From positions 77,982 to 141,981 of the forward strand of contig JAQUOU010000008.1 in NCBI GenBank assembly GCA_028716975.1: 64,000 bases of DNA. Direction: 5' to 3'. The position numbers and the translations under genes are program-made. The stretch's first letter is position 1; the number at the start of each line of letters is the position of its first letter. Source of the DNA: Methylobacter sp. (lineage in GTDB: Bacteria; Pseudomonadota; Gammaproteobacteria; Methylococcales; Methylomonadaceae). Shown here in pieces: positions 1 through 8,748 of this stretch. The notes beneath the pieces are model-generated. The model saw nothing but the letters and a program-made list of their open reading frames with translations, did no database searches and was not told where the DNA came from.

Positions 1-21
1 CTTCGCCTAGGCTCAGGAGAG
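1..21. repeat. Degenerate copy of REP-like repeat at window edge
   Basis: The first 21 bases read cttcgcctaggctcaggaga plus g. They differ at only two positions from cttcggctacgctcaggaga plus g in the repeat copy at 4415-4435. The copy may continue to the left of the window. Nothing else is recognisable between 22 and 141. Confidence 0.5.
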
Positions 22-141
22 ATCGGTTGAAAGAAGCTCATGATGGCTGAGGTCGGCGAATGATGGCCGCGTCGACTCGATGCCTTCAGTTGAATCACAG
101 TAATTTATTTGCTGCGTATGCGGCATGACGCTACCCAAAAG

Positions 142-2121
142 CTACGTATTAAATTCCAACTCCTTCGACTCATTTTTTCCGGCTTTAATCTCTTTTTCCC
201 TGACCAGGTTAATCAGGCTGCCGGCCAGCACCATTTCCACTTGGCGCGGCGTCATCGGGTGCTCGGTCTCATAGCTCTCGTTTTTGAAAAGATTGATTAC
301 TTTCACTCGAGATCCTGTGCGGATGGCGTTTCGCACATCGGGGATGGACAGCACATCGCCTTGAGCGATTTTTTCCCAATCCTCAGGATCGACGAAAGTC
401 AAAGGCAGGATGCCGAAGTTGCTTAGATTCTGCAGGTGTATGCGGGCAAAACTTATTGCAAGCACCGCTTTGAGTCCCAAATAGCGGGGGCCCAGGGCTG
501 CATGCTCGCGGCTGGAGCCCTGACCGTAATTGGCGCCGGCCACGACGAAGGAGCCCTGCTTCTGATAGTCCAGGGCTCTTTCGTAGTAGGTCTCGTCGAT
601 CCGGTTGAAGGCGAACTTGCTGATTTCCGGAATATTGCTGCGGAAAGGCAGAACCTTCGCACCGGCCGGCATGACTTCGTCCGTAGAAATGTCGTCTTCC
701 ACTTTTAACAGAACGGGCCCTTCCAGCTTGTTGGGCAGTGGTTCTAAAACCGGCAGGGGTTTTATGTTGGGGCCTTTATCCAGTTCATGGTATCCATTTT
801 CTGGTGCAGGCGGGATAAACATTTCAGTATTAAGGCGAATGGTTTCCGGCGTCTTAAATCCGGAATAGTTAATATCCAGTGTACGCGGGTCAGTAATTAA
901 ACCGGTTAAGGCGGAGGCGGCGGCTGTTTCCGGACTGCACAGATAAACCTGGTCTTCGCGCGTGCCCGAGCGACCCGGAAAATTCCGGGGCACGGTGCGA
1001 AGACTGATGCGCCCGCTGGACGGCGCTTGCCCCATACCGATACAACCGCCGCAACCGGCTTGGTGAATGCGCGCGCCGGCATGAATCAGCTTGGCAAGAA
1101 TACCCGCTTCGACCATATTCTCCAGAATCTGCCGGGAAGTGGGGTTGACGTCGAACGACACCCGGTCATGCACCTGTTTGCCATCCACGATAAAGGCGGC
1201 TACGGCAAAATCCCGCAGTCCCGGATTTGCTGATGAGCCGATGTAGGATTGATAAATTTCCCGGCCCGCCACTTCGCGTACCGGTACGACATTACCCGGA
1301 CTGCTGGGCAACGCGATCAACGGCTCAAGTTCTGCAAGATTGATTTCCTCATATTCATCATAGCGGGCATCTTCATCAGCGCTGATTTCCTTATAGGCGT
1401 CTTCCCGACCCTGGCTTTTCAGAAACACTCTGACTGCTTCATCCGCAGGAAAAATCGACGAGGTAGCGCCCAGTTCAGCGCCCATATTGGCGATTACATG
1501 CCGGTCCATGGCGCTGAGCGTTTTTAATCCGGGGCCGTAATATTCAATGATTTTCTCAAGTCCGCCGTCAACGTCATGCCGGCGCAGCATTTCCAGGATC
1601 ACATCCTTGGCGCTTACCCATTCGGGAAGTTCTCCCGCCAGCTTGACGCCCCATATTTTCGGCATTTTGAAGTAAAAAGGCTCGCCTGCCATCGCCATTG
1701 TGACCTCCAGGCCGCCCGCCCCGATCGCCAGCATGCTCAATGAACCGGCGGCACAGGTATGGCTGTCCGAGCCCAACAAGGTTTTCCCCGGAACTCCAAA
1801 GCGCTCCATATGCAGGGGATGGCTGACACCATTGCCGGGCCTGCTGTACCAAAGACCGAATTTCTTGCAGGCGCTGCGTAAAAAGAGATGGTCATCAGAA
1901 TTTTTAAAGTCTTCCTGAAGAAGATTATGGTCGACATATTGCGCGGACAGTTCGGTTTGAACCCGCGGCAGTCCAAGCGCTTCAAATTCCAGCATAACCA
2001 GGGTGCCGGTTGCATCCTGGGTGAGTGTTTGATCGATTTTTAAGCCAATCTCTTCACCGGGCGTCATATTGCCTGAGGTCAAGTGGTTTTCAATTAGCTT
2101 CTGCGTTACATTTTTACCCAT
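142..2121 (-). CDS. Aconitate hydratase family protein (short 'Aquifex-type' aconitase)
   Basis: Predicted Fe-S dehydratase interconverting citrate and isocitrate in the cytoplasm. At 659 aa it is much shorter than AcnA or AcnB (about 860-900 aa) and matches the length of the putative 'Aquifex-type' aconitases. Visible motifs are DSHTC (Cys123) in the substrate-binding region, AGCGGCIG with Cys357 and Cys360 as two cluster ligands, and the C-terminal swivel domain with a YGQGSSREHAALGPR-type loop. The segment that normally reads GSCTN, giving the third cluster cysteine, reads GSSAN here (Ser296-Ser297). A GGAGG ribosome binding site lies about 10 nt before the ATG. The gene stands alone and diverges from the aldehyde dehydrogenase across a repeat-filled spacer. 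Family membership is clear; the true substrate is less certain because of the missing cysteine. Confidence 0.9.
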   Translation of the reverse strand: MGKNVTQKLIENHLTSGNMTPGEEIGLKIDQTLTQDATGTLVMLEFEALGLPRVQTELSAQYVDHNLLQEDFKNSDDHLFLRSACKKFGLWYSRPGNGVSHPLHMERFGVPGKTLLGSDSHTCAAGSLSMLAIGAGGLEVTMAMAGEPFYFKMPKIWGVKLAGELPEWVSAKDVILEMLRRHDVDGGLEKIIEYYGPGLKTLSAMDRHVIANMGAELGATSSIFPADEAVRVFLKSQGREDAYKEISADEDARYDEYEEINLAELEPLIALPSSPGNVVPVREVAGREIYQSYIGSSANPGLRDFAVAAFIVDGKQVHDRVSFDVNPTSRQILENMVEAGILAKLIHAGARIHQAGCGGCIGMGQAPSSGRISLRTVPRNFPGRSGTREDQVYLCSPETAAASALTGLITDPRTLDINYSGFKTPETIRLNTEMFIPPAPENGYHELDKGPNIKPLPVLEPLPNKLEGPVLLKVEDDISTDEVMPAGAKVLPFRSNIPEISKFAFNRIDETYYERALDYQKQGSFVVAGANYGQGSSREHAALGPRYLGLKAVLAISFARIHLQNLSNFGILPLTFVDPEDWEKIAQGDVLSIPDVRNAIRTGSRVKVINLFKNESYETEHPMTPRQVEMVLAGSLINLVREKEIKAGKNESKELEFNT

Positions 2122-2360
2122 GGCAGTATTACCTCCGCAGGAAATTAAGTCAGGTGTTTATGTATTTTTTTCTTAGAATGAATACCTTAGCGGCAGTTCA
2201 TAATGGTTTTGAGATTGAACAATAATTTTTTTCCATAGTCACCTCAAACGAGACAAGCCATTGCGGAGGTTGTGGAAATCGGGGGCGTAGAATCGGAGTA
2301 TAAGGAAGATTAACTGAAAATGGAACACGGAGGAGCACCTCGAAAAACCGTTTACCTTCA

Positions 2361-2508
2361 TGGTTCGACAAGGCTCTCCTGAGCGTAGCCGAAGGGCTCA
2401 CCACGAACGGAACCGACACCGCTCTCCTGAGCAGTGGCGAAGGGCTCACCACGAACGTAACTGACTGATTATCTTATATCCGTTCGCGCTGAGCCTGTCG
2501 AAGCGCTC
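2361..2508. repeat. REP-like palindromic repeat cluster
   Basis: This spacer holds two near-identical direct units (about 2371-2413 and 2419-2461), each starting gctctcctgagc and ending gaagggctcaccacgaacg. A third, inverted piece follows at 2480-2504 (ccgttcgcgctgagcctgtc). Bases 2364-2400 are the exact reverse complement of 4409-4445. The rest of the 2122-2539 spacer shows no gene. Confidence 0.8.
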
Positions 2509-2539
2509 TGATGTCTCTTATCAATCAGGAGAATTAAAA

Positions 2540-3970
2540 ATGCATTATCAGATTCAGGTTCCAAATGCCCGTCCGGCCGGTATAGTTGAAGTTTTTTCAC
2601 CCTATGACGGCAAGCGCGTCGGTTCGGTAGAAGCCATAGATTCGGCGGGCGCCGGGCAGGCGTTAAAGAATATGACGGCGGCTTTCAACGATAGGCGGCA
2701 ATGGTTGCCGGCGCAAGAACGTATCGCTATTCTCGAGCGGGCCGCACTGCTGGTGCGGGAGCGTTCCGAATCGTTAATTGCGCTGGCCGTTGCCGAAGGC
2801 GGCAAGCCTTATCCCGACACGAAGATTGAGCTAAACCGGGCCATTGACAGTATAAAAAGCTGTATTGACTGTATGCGCACTCAACGCGGTTCGGAAATTC
2901 CCATGCAACTCAATCCGGCCTCAATGAACCGCCTGGCCTTCACGCATAGACAACCTATGGGGCCGGTGGTCGCAATTAGCGCCTTCAATCATCCCTTGAA
3001 TTTAATTGTGCATCAGGCGGGGCCTGCTATTGCCAGCGGCTGTCCGGTCATTATTAAGCCTGCCACGCAAACGCCGCTGTCAGCGTTTGCGCTGGCAGAC
3101 ATATTTCATGAGGCCGGTTTGCCGAAAGCCTGGTGCCAACCGGTTGTTGTCAAGGAGTTGGAAGTTGCGGAACAATTGGCAACCGATAAGCGTGTCGCTT
3201 TTTTCAGTTTTATAGGCAGTGCCGCCGTTGGCTGGAGATTGCGTTCACAATTGTCGCCGGGTACGCGTTGCGCTTTGGAACACGGCGGCGCGGCTCCCGT
3301 CATTATCGCCGAAGACGCTAATCTGGATAATATCTTACCGTTACTGGCGAAAGGCGGTTTTTATCATGCAGGACAAGTCTGTGTTTCGGTGCAGCGGGTT
3401 TATGCCCATCGCTCGATTGCTAAAACCGTCGCGGAGCGGTTAGCATCGCTGGCGGAAACTATGATCACAGGTGATCCCGCCAGTGATAAAACCGATATCG
3501 GCCCGTTAATTCGCCACAGCGAAGTTGACCGGGTTGAAACCTGGATCAATGAAGCCTTGCGGGAAAATGCGGCGCTCATGACGGGCGGTAAGCGCTTGTC
3601 CGATTCTCTTTACTCACCGACTGTGTTATTGAATCCGTCCGAACACAGCAAAGTCAGCCGGCAGGAGATTTTCGGGCCGGTCATTTGCGTCTATGAATAT
3701 GATGCTATTGATGACGCCATCACCCGGGCCAATGCCCTGCCGTATGCGTTTCAGGCGGCAGTCGCCACGCAAAATATCGATACCGCCTTGTATGCCTGTA
3801 AGCATTTGGCGGCATCGACAGTTCTGGTTAATGACCACACCGCTTTCCGGGTTGACTGGATGCCGTTCGCAGGCTTACGGGAATCAGGTTATGGGACGGG
3901 CGGCATTCCCTATACCTACCGCGACATGCAAATTGAAAAAATGGTTGTGTTTCATTCTGCGGCGCTTTAA
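2540..3970 (+). CDS. NAD(P)-dependent aldehyde dehydrogenase
   Basis: Aldehyde dehydrogenase superfamily enzyme of 476 aa, the usual length, oxidising an aldehyde to the acid with NAD(P). Visible features are the ISAFNHPLNL motif, the coenzyme-binding region with a FIGSAAVGW stretch, the general base Glu247 in ALEHGGAAP, the catalytic Cys281 in GQVCVSVQRV, and EIFGPVICV near the C-terminus. The glycine-rich LEHGG in place of ELGG and the overall pattern resemble the lactaldehyde or non-phosphorylating glyceraldehyde-3-phosphate dehydrogenase branch, but the substrate cannot be fixed from sequence. The ATG is preceded by AGGAGA 8 nt upstream. The TAA stop lies inside the left terminal repeat of the element at 3967-4330, so that element inserted exactly at the gene end or supplies the stop. 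Confidence 0.9.
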   Translation: MHYQIQVPNARPAGIVEVFSPYDGKRVGSVEAIDSAGAGQALKNMTAAFNDRRQWLPAQERIAILERAALLVRERSESLIALAVAEGGKPYPDTKIELNRAIDSIKSCIDCMRTQRGSEIPMQLNPASMNRLAFTHRQPMGPVVAISAFNHPLNLIVHQAGPAIASGCPVIIKPATQTPLSAFALADIFHEAGLPKAWCQPVVVKELEVAEQLATDKRVAFFSFIGSAAVGWRLRSQLSPGTRCALEHGGAAPVIIAEDANLDNILPLLAKGGFYHAGQVCVSVQRVYAHRSIAKTVAERLASLAETMITGDPASDKTDIGPLIRHSEVDRVETWINEALRENAALMTGGKRLSDSLYSPTVLLNPSEHSKVSRQEIFGPVICVYEYDAIDDAITRANALPYAFQAAVATQNIDTALYACKHLAASTVLVNDHTAFRVDWMPFAGLRESGYGTGGIPYTYRDMQIEKMVVFHSAAL

Positions 3971-4330
3971 TTCTACTTTGTCAGATTTCATTATCACATC
4001 TTCCAAGATCGTCATTCCGGCAGGGAGTCACGTCAGGCACTCCTGCCTGACGCCCTTCGGGTAAATGCTAATCCGTTCCCGACGGATTAGTCACTCCGGG
4101 CTTTCCTGCCCGTAGCCCTGCGAGTAAATGCAAATTCGTTCCAGACGAATTTGTGCCGGACAAATCGGCAGGATAGCCGATTTGCATTTATTACTCGAAG
4201 GGCAATGTACAAGGATGTATATTGTGAATCCAGGCTCCAGGGATGGATTTGAGCTTACCATCCATGGCACTGGATACTCGTTTCCAGCGGGTATGACGGG
4301 CCTGCGTGTAATCTGACAAAGTAGAATTAA
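3967..4330. mobile_element. 364-bp MITE-like element with 21-bp inverted termini and a hairpin array
   Basis: Bases 3967-3987 and 4310-4330 are perfect 21-bp inverted repeats (ttaattctactttgtcagat plus t). The outermost TTAA may be a duplicated target. No transposase or credible ORF lies inside. The interior has four consecutive stem-loops with 9-bp stems and 4-6 nt loops: 4031-4052, 4068-4090, 4131-4153 and 4161-4184. The last three belong to a repeated unit of about 40 nt: direct copies at 4052-4091 and 4115-4154, and an inverted copy at 4160-4203. Size, termini and absence of coding capacity fit a miniature inverted-repeat element; I do not recognise the family. Confidence 0.7.
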
Positions 4331-4360
4331 GGAAGCTCTGGTTAGTTCTTGGCAAGGCTT

Positions 4361-4450
4361 CCTTCGACAGGCTTAGGACGAACGGTTTATGTTGGTTCCG
4401 CTCGTGGTGAGCCCTTCGGCTACGCTCAGGAGAGCCTTGTCGAATCATGA
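4361..4450. repeat. REP-like palindromic repeat
   Basis: Begins ccttcgacaggcttaggacg and contains the inverted partner ctcgtggtgagcccttcggc followed by a run ending gccttgtcgaat. Positions 4409-4445 are the exact reverse complement of 2364-2400. It lies 30 bp beyond the right end of the MITE-like element and just past the 3' end of the M23 peptidase gene. Confidence 0.8.
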
Positions 4451-4495
4451 ATGGAACTCACTTATTCCGAGATTCCTTAATTTTCTATCCCTGAC

Positions 4496-5017
4496 TTAAT
4501 CGGTAGGATTGATTATGAGCAACGGATAGGGATTGATCGCACCCTCGGGGTAGACATAAAGTCCATAATGCAGGTGCGGTGGCGTTCCTTTGGCATTACC
4601 GGTATTGCCGACATAGCCGATCACATCGCCGCGCTGAACGAGCCTAAACTTTTCAATAGGCCCGAAGCGGTCCAGATGGGCGAAGTAATGAACCTGGAGT
4701 CCCGGACCCAATAGACTGACGAAATTACCGCCGAGGCGGTTTCGTCCAATGCCGAGAACCAGTCCTTTGACTGGCGCAAGAACCGGCGTGCCGCGCTTTG
4801 CAAAAATATCGACGCCTTGATGTTTCCTGTCGCTGCCGCGCGGACTTCCCCAGGAATCGATGATTGCTTTGCGCGATAAGCCCTGAACGGGAATCGGCAA
4901 TGCTGAGGGTGCATCAGCTATTATTAGCGAGAGCACTGCGGGAAAATGCGGAATTATAATCAAAACGGCACCCAGCAGAATGCCGGCCAGCACAAGCAAA
5001 GCAAAAAATGTTTTCAT
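4496..5017 (-). CDS. M23 family (LytM/lysostaphin-type) metallopeptidase
   Basis: Small 173-aa zinc peptidase expected to act on peptidoglycan cross-links in the periplasm. Residues 3-35 form a hydrophobic anchor or uncleaved signal. The peptidase core follows, with the two zinc-ligand motifs of the family visible: HQGVD (His66, Asp70) and HLH (His148, His150). It has no LysM or coiled-coil domain, so it is a minimal catalytic unit; whether it is an active hydrolase or an amidase activator such as EnvC cannot be decided, but all metal ligands are present. It stands alone between two repeat clusters and is divergent from sps. Confidence 0.88.
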   Translation of the reverse strand: MKTFFALLVLAGILLGAVLIIIPHFPAVLSLIIADAPSALPIPVQGLSRKAIIDSWGSPRGSDRKHQGVDIFAKRGTPVLAPVKGLVLGIGRNRLGGNFVSLLGPGLQVHYFAHLDRFGPIEKFRLVQRGDVIGYVGNTGNAKGTPPHLHYGLYVYPEGAINPYPLLIINPTD

Positions 5018-5234
5018 AGCAGCCTACTGTCTAACGCCGGAGTGCGCAATAATGAAACTGAAACTTCGAATGAGGCGAGCAAACTCCTCACACCCATCAA
5101 CGCAACGCACAAACCAAAAAATAGAGCTTCTTAATCATAACAAAATCAAGTTTGGTTAGAATATTCAGGTAATCGAGCCCTTGCGGCTTTCAGCAGTCTT
5201 TATAACTATTTTCTTTAAGGAATCTCTGCATAGT

Positions 5235-5410
5235 CCTTCGACAGGCTTCCTTCGACAAGGCTGGCTCTCCTGAGTGCAATCGAAGGGCTCAGGACGAACG
5301 GTTTTGGTAATTCTGTTCATGGGGAGTCAGCTACGCTCAGCAGGAGAGTCTTATTGATTCCGTTCGTGGTGAGCCCTTCGATTGCACTCAGGAGAGCCAG
5401 CCTTGTCGAA
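5235..5410. repeat. Large REP-like inverted repeat (40-bp perfect arms)
   Basis: Bases 5251-5290 and 5371-5410 are perfect 40-bp inverted copies. The match continues imperfectly inwards through aggacgaacgg (5291-5301) and ccgttcgtggt (5360-5370). An internal partial copy (cagctacgctcagcaggaga) lies at 5328-5347. Folded, this would be a stem of about 50 bp. The surrounding spacer (5018-5653) shows no gene and no clear promoter for sps. Confidence 0.85.
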
Positions 5411-5653
5411 CTATGAGAGGAATCAACTTGTTCATAGGTTGCTTAAGTATCTGGCTGGCTATCTTGGTGTATATCAGGCGGTTTCTATTAGGCCGCTAAT
5501 CGCCGCCGGGATTAAAAACCATTACAACATAACCGCAGACTGGTTAATTCGTTTAAAAATATTGCGCCTTTGGTTGAACCTAATTGGTAGAATCCAAAAA
5601 GAAATGTAATAGCAGCAATAAAAACATTTCAATTCTAATTGACTGGAGCAGTT

Positions 5654-7789
5654 ATGACAGCCAAAAGAAATCCTCTTTATATACTTTTGATCAGCATACA
5701 TGGGCTGATTCGCGGACATGACCTGGAACTGGGCCGCGACGCCGATACCGGAGGCCAAACGAAATATGTCGTTGATCTTGCCAAGGCGCTGGCTATTCAG
5801 GATGAGGTGGAACGCGTCGATCTGGTAACTCGAATCGTTATTGATGCGGATATAGATGAAGAATACCGCAATGAAGTTGAACCCTTATCGGAGCGGGCGC
5901 AAATTATTCGTATTCCGGCCGGCCCAGAAGGTTATTTTAAAAAGGAAGAACTCTGGGATTACCTGGATATATTTGCAGATAATCTTTTGCAATGGCTGCG
6001 CCAACAGCCGCGGCTGCCCGATATTTTACACAGCCATTACGCTGATGCTGGTTATGTGGGAATGCGCTTGGCGCATTTGACCGGTATTCCGCTTGTTCAT
6101 ACCGGGCATTCCCTGGGTCGCGATAAACGCGGCCGATTATTGGCGATGGGATTACAGGGGGATGCGATTGAACAACGCTATCATCTTTCACGGCGTATTA
6201 ATGCCGAAGAAGATGTGCTGGCCAGTGCGGAGCTGGTGATTACCAGCACTTATAATGAAATCGCCGAACAGTACGAACTTTACGATTATTATCAACCGGA
6301 ACGTATGGTTGTTATCCCTCCAGGCACCGATCTTGACCAGTTTTATCCACCCGAAAGCGCAAGAGATGAAATTACTTTTAGCCGCGATTTGGAACGATTA
6401 TTAATCGAACCGGAAAAACCAATGATCTTGGCGCTTTCGCGCCCTGACGAACGCAAGAACATCACTATGCTGGTTGAAGCATATGGCGAATCCGCCGAGC
6501 TGCAAACGCTGGCAAATCTGGTAATCGTCGCGGGCAATCGTACCGATATCAGGGAAATGGACGAAGGCGCGCAATCGGTATTGACTGAAATTCTATTACT
6601 GATTGATCTTTATGATCTTTACGGCCACATTGCTGTTCCTAAACATCACTCACAGGAAGAAGTGCCGGATATTTACCGGCTGGCGGCATTTTCCAAAGGT
6701 GTGTTTGTTAATCCTGCCCTGACCGAACCGTTTGGCCTGACTTTACTGGAGGCCGCGGCTTGCGGTTTACCTCTGGTTGCCACTGAAAATGGCGGGCCGG
6801 TGGATATTATCGGCAATTGTTCCAATGGATTATTAATTGATCCCTTAAATAAACAGGCGATTACTGAGGCGTTGCTGGATATACTCAAAAATCCGGATCA
6901 ATGGCAAATATTCTCCGGGAACGGCTTAAAGAATGTTCGGAAATTTTATTCCTGGCAGGCTCATGCCGAAAAATACCTGGATAAAATAACGCTTTTGCTG
7001 GAGCAACAAGCGCCGATGCCAAAAGTTACTCCTTATCATAATGCTTCGATGTATCAAAATCGCGCCATTTTTACCGATATTGATCAAAGTCTGCTTGGAG
7101 ATCCTGAAGGACTCAGGGAGTTTTCAAAATATATCCGGAAAAAGCGCAAGCATGTGTTTTTTGGCATTGCTACCGGCCGCCGCCTTGATTCGGCTTTAGC
7201 CGTATTGAAAAAAAACGGCTTGCCCGCGCCGGATGTGTTAATTTGCAGCTTAGGTACGGAAATTTATTATGCGTCGCATATTACTGCCGATACCGCCTGG
7301 GCGCGTCATATTGACTATCACTGGAAGCCAAAAATTATTCGGCAGATTCTTGCCGAAGTGCCAGGCCTAGTTTTGCAACCTAAAAGTGAACAAAGCCGGT
7401 TTAAAATTTCCTATTATTATAATGCCGACTTGGCGCCGCCTGTGGACGAAATCACCACGCTGCTGCGTCAGCGGGAACAGTCAGTCAATACTCATCAGGT
7501 TTTCGGGCATTTTTTCGATATTTTACCGGTCAGAGCATCCAAAGGACTCGCCTTGCGTTATTTTGCCCAACAGTGGAATATTCCTTTGGAACGCATTCTG
7601 GTTGCGGGCGGCTCCGCAGCAGATGAAGATATGATGAGGGGTAATACCCTCGCCGTGGTCGTCGCTAATGAGTATCGCGATGAATTATCGCAACTAGATG
7701 AACCGGAGCGGATTTATTTCGCCGAACAGCCTTATGCATTGGGTATTATTGAAGCAATCAAGCACTATAATTTTTTCAATAACGAATAA
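5654..7789 (+). CDS. sps: Sucrose-phosphate synthase with C-terminal HAD domain
   Basis: Makes sucrose 6-phosphate from a nucleotide-activated glucose and fructose 6-phosphate in the cytoplasm. The N-terminal GT-B glycosyltransferase part (about 1-465) shows GGQTKYVVDLAKAL, HSHYADAGYVG, IPPGTDLDQFYP and the donor-site stretch NPALTEPFGLTLLEAAACG. The C-terminal part (about 475-711) is a HAD sucrose-phosphatase-like domain with FTDIDQSLL, but its motif IV reads AGGSAADED where active phosphatases have GDS, so its own phosphatase activity is doubtful. I start at ATG 5654, which has GGAG 5 nt upstream, rather than the TTG 15 nt earlier, giving 711 aa. spp follows 9 nt downstream, so the two are probably co-transcribed. 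Confidence 0.95.
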   Translation: MTAKRNPLYILLISIHGLIRGHDLELGRDADTGGQTKYVVDLAKALAIQDEVERVDLVTRIVIDADIDEEYRNEVEPLSERAQIIRIPAGPEGYFKKEELWDYLDIFADNLLQWLRQQPRLPDILHSHYADAGYVGMRLAHLTGIPLVHTGHSLGRDKRGRLLAMGLQGDAIEQRYHLSRRINAEEDVLASAELVITSTYNEIAEQYELYDYYQPERMVVIPPGTDLDQFYPPESARDEITFSRDLERLLIEPEKPMILALSRPDERKNITMLVEAYGESAELQTLANLVIVAGNRTDIREMDEGAQSVLTEILLLIDLYDLYGHIAVPKHHSQEEVPDIYRLAAFSKGVFVNPALTEPFGLTLLEAAACGLPLVATENGGPVDIIGNCSNGLLIDPLNKQAITEALLDILKNPDQWQIFSGNGLKNVRKFYSWQAHAEKYLDKITLLLEQQAPMPKVTPYHNASMYQNRAIFTDIDQSLLGDPEGLREFSKYIRKKRKHVFFGIATGRRLDSALAVLKKNGLPAPDVLICSLGTEIYYASHITADTAWARHIDYHWKPKIIRQILAEVPGLVLQPKSEQSRFKISYYYNADLAPPVDEITTLLRQREQSVNTHQVFGHFFDILPVRASKGLALRYFAQQWNIPLERILVAGGSAADEDMMRGNTLAVVVANEYRDELSQLDEPERIYFAEQPYALGIIEAIKHYNFFNNE

Positions 7790-7798
7790 TTTCCGGCT

Positions 7799-8647
7799 AT
7801 GACTGAAGAAATTCTTCTGTGTACTGATCTGGATCGTACATTGCTTCCGAATGGTAATTGTCTTGAGTCCGCTCTGGCAAGGCCGGTTTTCTCGACGCTG
7901 GTTAAGCGTCCGGAGCTGGTATTAGCTTACGTAACGGGCAGGCATAAGGCTCTGGTGGAACAGGCGATTGCTGAATATAATCTGCCGCAGCCGGATTATG
8001 TCATTGGCGATGTGGGAACCAGCATCTATACATTAACCGCAGGCGTATGGAAGGACTGGCCGCAATGGGCGGAAGATATTGCACCCGATTGGCAAGGCAG
8101 AGACCATGCCGATATGCAGCAACTGTTTGAGCATTTACCCGGCTTGATGCTGCAGGAAAGCGCTAAACAGAATCGATTCAAGCTCAGTTATTATGTTTCG
8201 CCTCATACTGACCTGCCGCAATTATTGGCCGCGATGCGCGCGCAATTGGCGGCAAGCGCCATTCGGGCGGAATTAGTTTATAGTACCGATGAAGCCGAAA
8301 ACACCGGTCTATTGGATGTCCTGCCTGCCGGCGCAAGTAAATTTCATGCCATTAACTTTTTGATGCGGCAACAGGGGTTTAGTGTTGAAAATACTGTTTT
8401 TGCCGGTGACAGCGGTAATGATATGCCTGTGCTGGCCAGCGTCATCAAGTCCGTATTGGTGGCCAATGCCAGCCCTGATGTCAGAGAGGAAGCTGTGCAA
8501 CAGTCCCAGCGGCAGTCAACAAGTCATGCTCTTTATCTGGCCAAAGGTGGTTTTATGGGGATGAACGGCAATTACAGCGCCGGTATTTTAGAAGGCATCG
8601 CTCATTTTTTGCCGCACACCGAGCAATGGATGAAAACAGGCGAGTGA
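7799..8647 (+). CDS. spp: Sucrose-6-phosphate phosphatase
   Basis: HAD-superfamily phosphatase of 282 aa that removes the phosphate from sucrose 6-phosphate, pulling sucrose synthesis forward. The nucleophile motif is TDLDRTLLPNG (Asp10 nucleophile, Asp12 acid), motif II is YVTGRH, the motif III lysine is in ASKFHA, and motif IV is FAGDSGNDMPVL. All catalytic residues are intact, unlike the HAD domain fused to the upstream sps product. It lies 9 nt downstream of sps. A spacer of about 300 bp with two repeat hairpins separates it from ams. Confidence 0.94.
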   Translation: MTEEILLCTDLDRTLLPNGNCLESALARPVFSTLVKRPELVLAYVTGRHKALVEQAIAEYNLPQPDYVIGDVGTSIYTLTAGVWKDWPQWAEDIAPDWQGRDHADMQQLFEHLPGLMLQESAKQNRFKLSYYVSPHTDLPQLLAAMRAQLAASAIRAELVYSTDEAENTGLLDVLPAGASKFHAINFLMRQQGFSVENTVFAGDSGNDMPVLASVIKSVLVANASPDVREEAVQQSQRQSTSHALYLAKGGFMGMNGNYSAGILEGIAHFLPHTEQWMKTGE

Positions 8648-8748
8648 GCGGTTTTAGTATTCCTGGAAAAGTGTGTTGCGATAGGCCGGAATATTGATTT
8701 TTAGTTTAAACAGGCATGGCGTTTTATTCTAAAAGCTGCAGTTGAGGA

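Noticed and set aside
2198-2452. 84-codon minus-strand frame in the aconitase/aldehyde dehydrogenase spacer
   Set aside because: Encoded largely by the REP-like units, with repetitive serine/valine-rich product; repeat translation, not a gene.
4128-4316. 62-codon frame inside the MITE-like element
   Set aside because: Made of hairpin arms; composition and absence of a ribosome binding site argue against coding.
2361-5410. Repeats considered as a CRISPR array
   Set aside because: Units are palindromic, irregularly spaced, in both orientations and without cas genes.
5382-5609. 75-codon plus-strand frame upstream of sps
   Set aside because: It begins inside the repeat arm, has no ribosome binding site and its product resembles nothing; open by chance.
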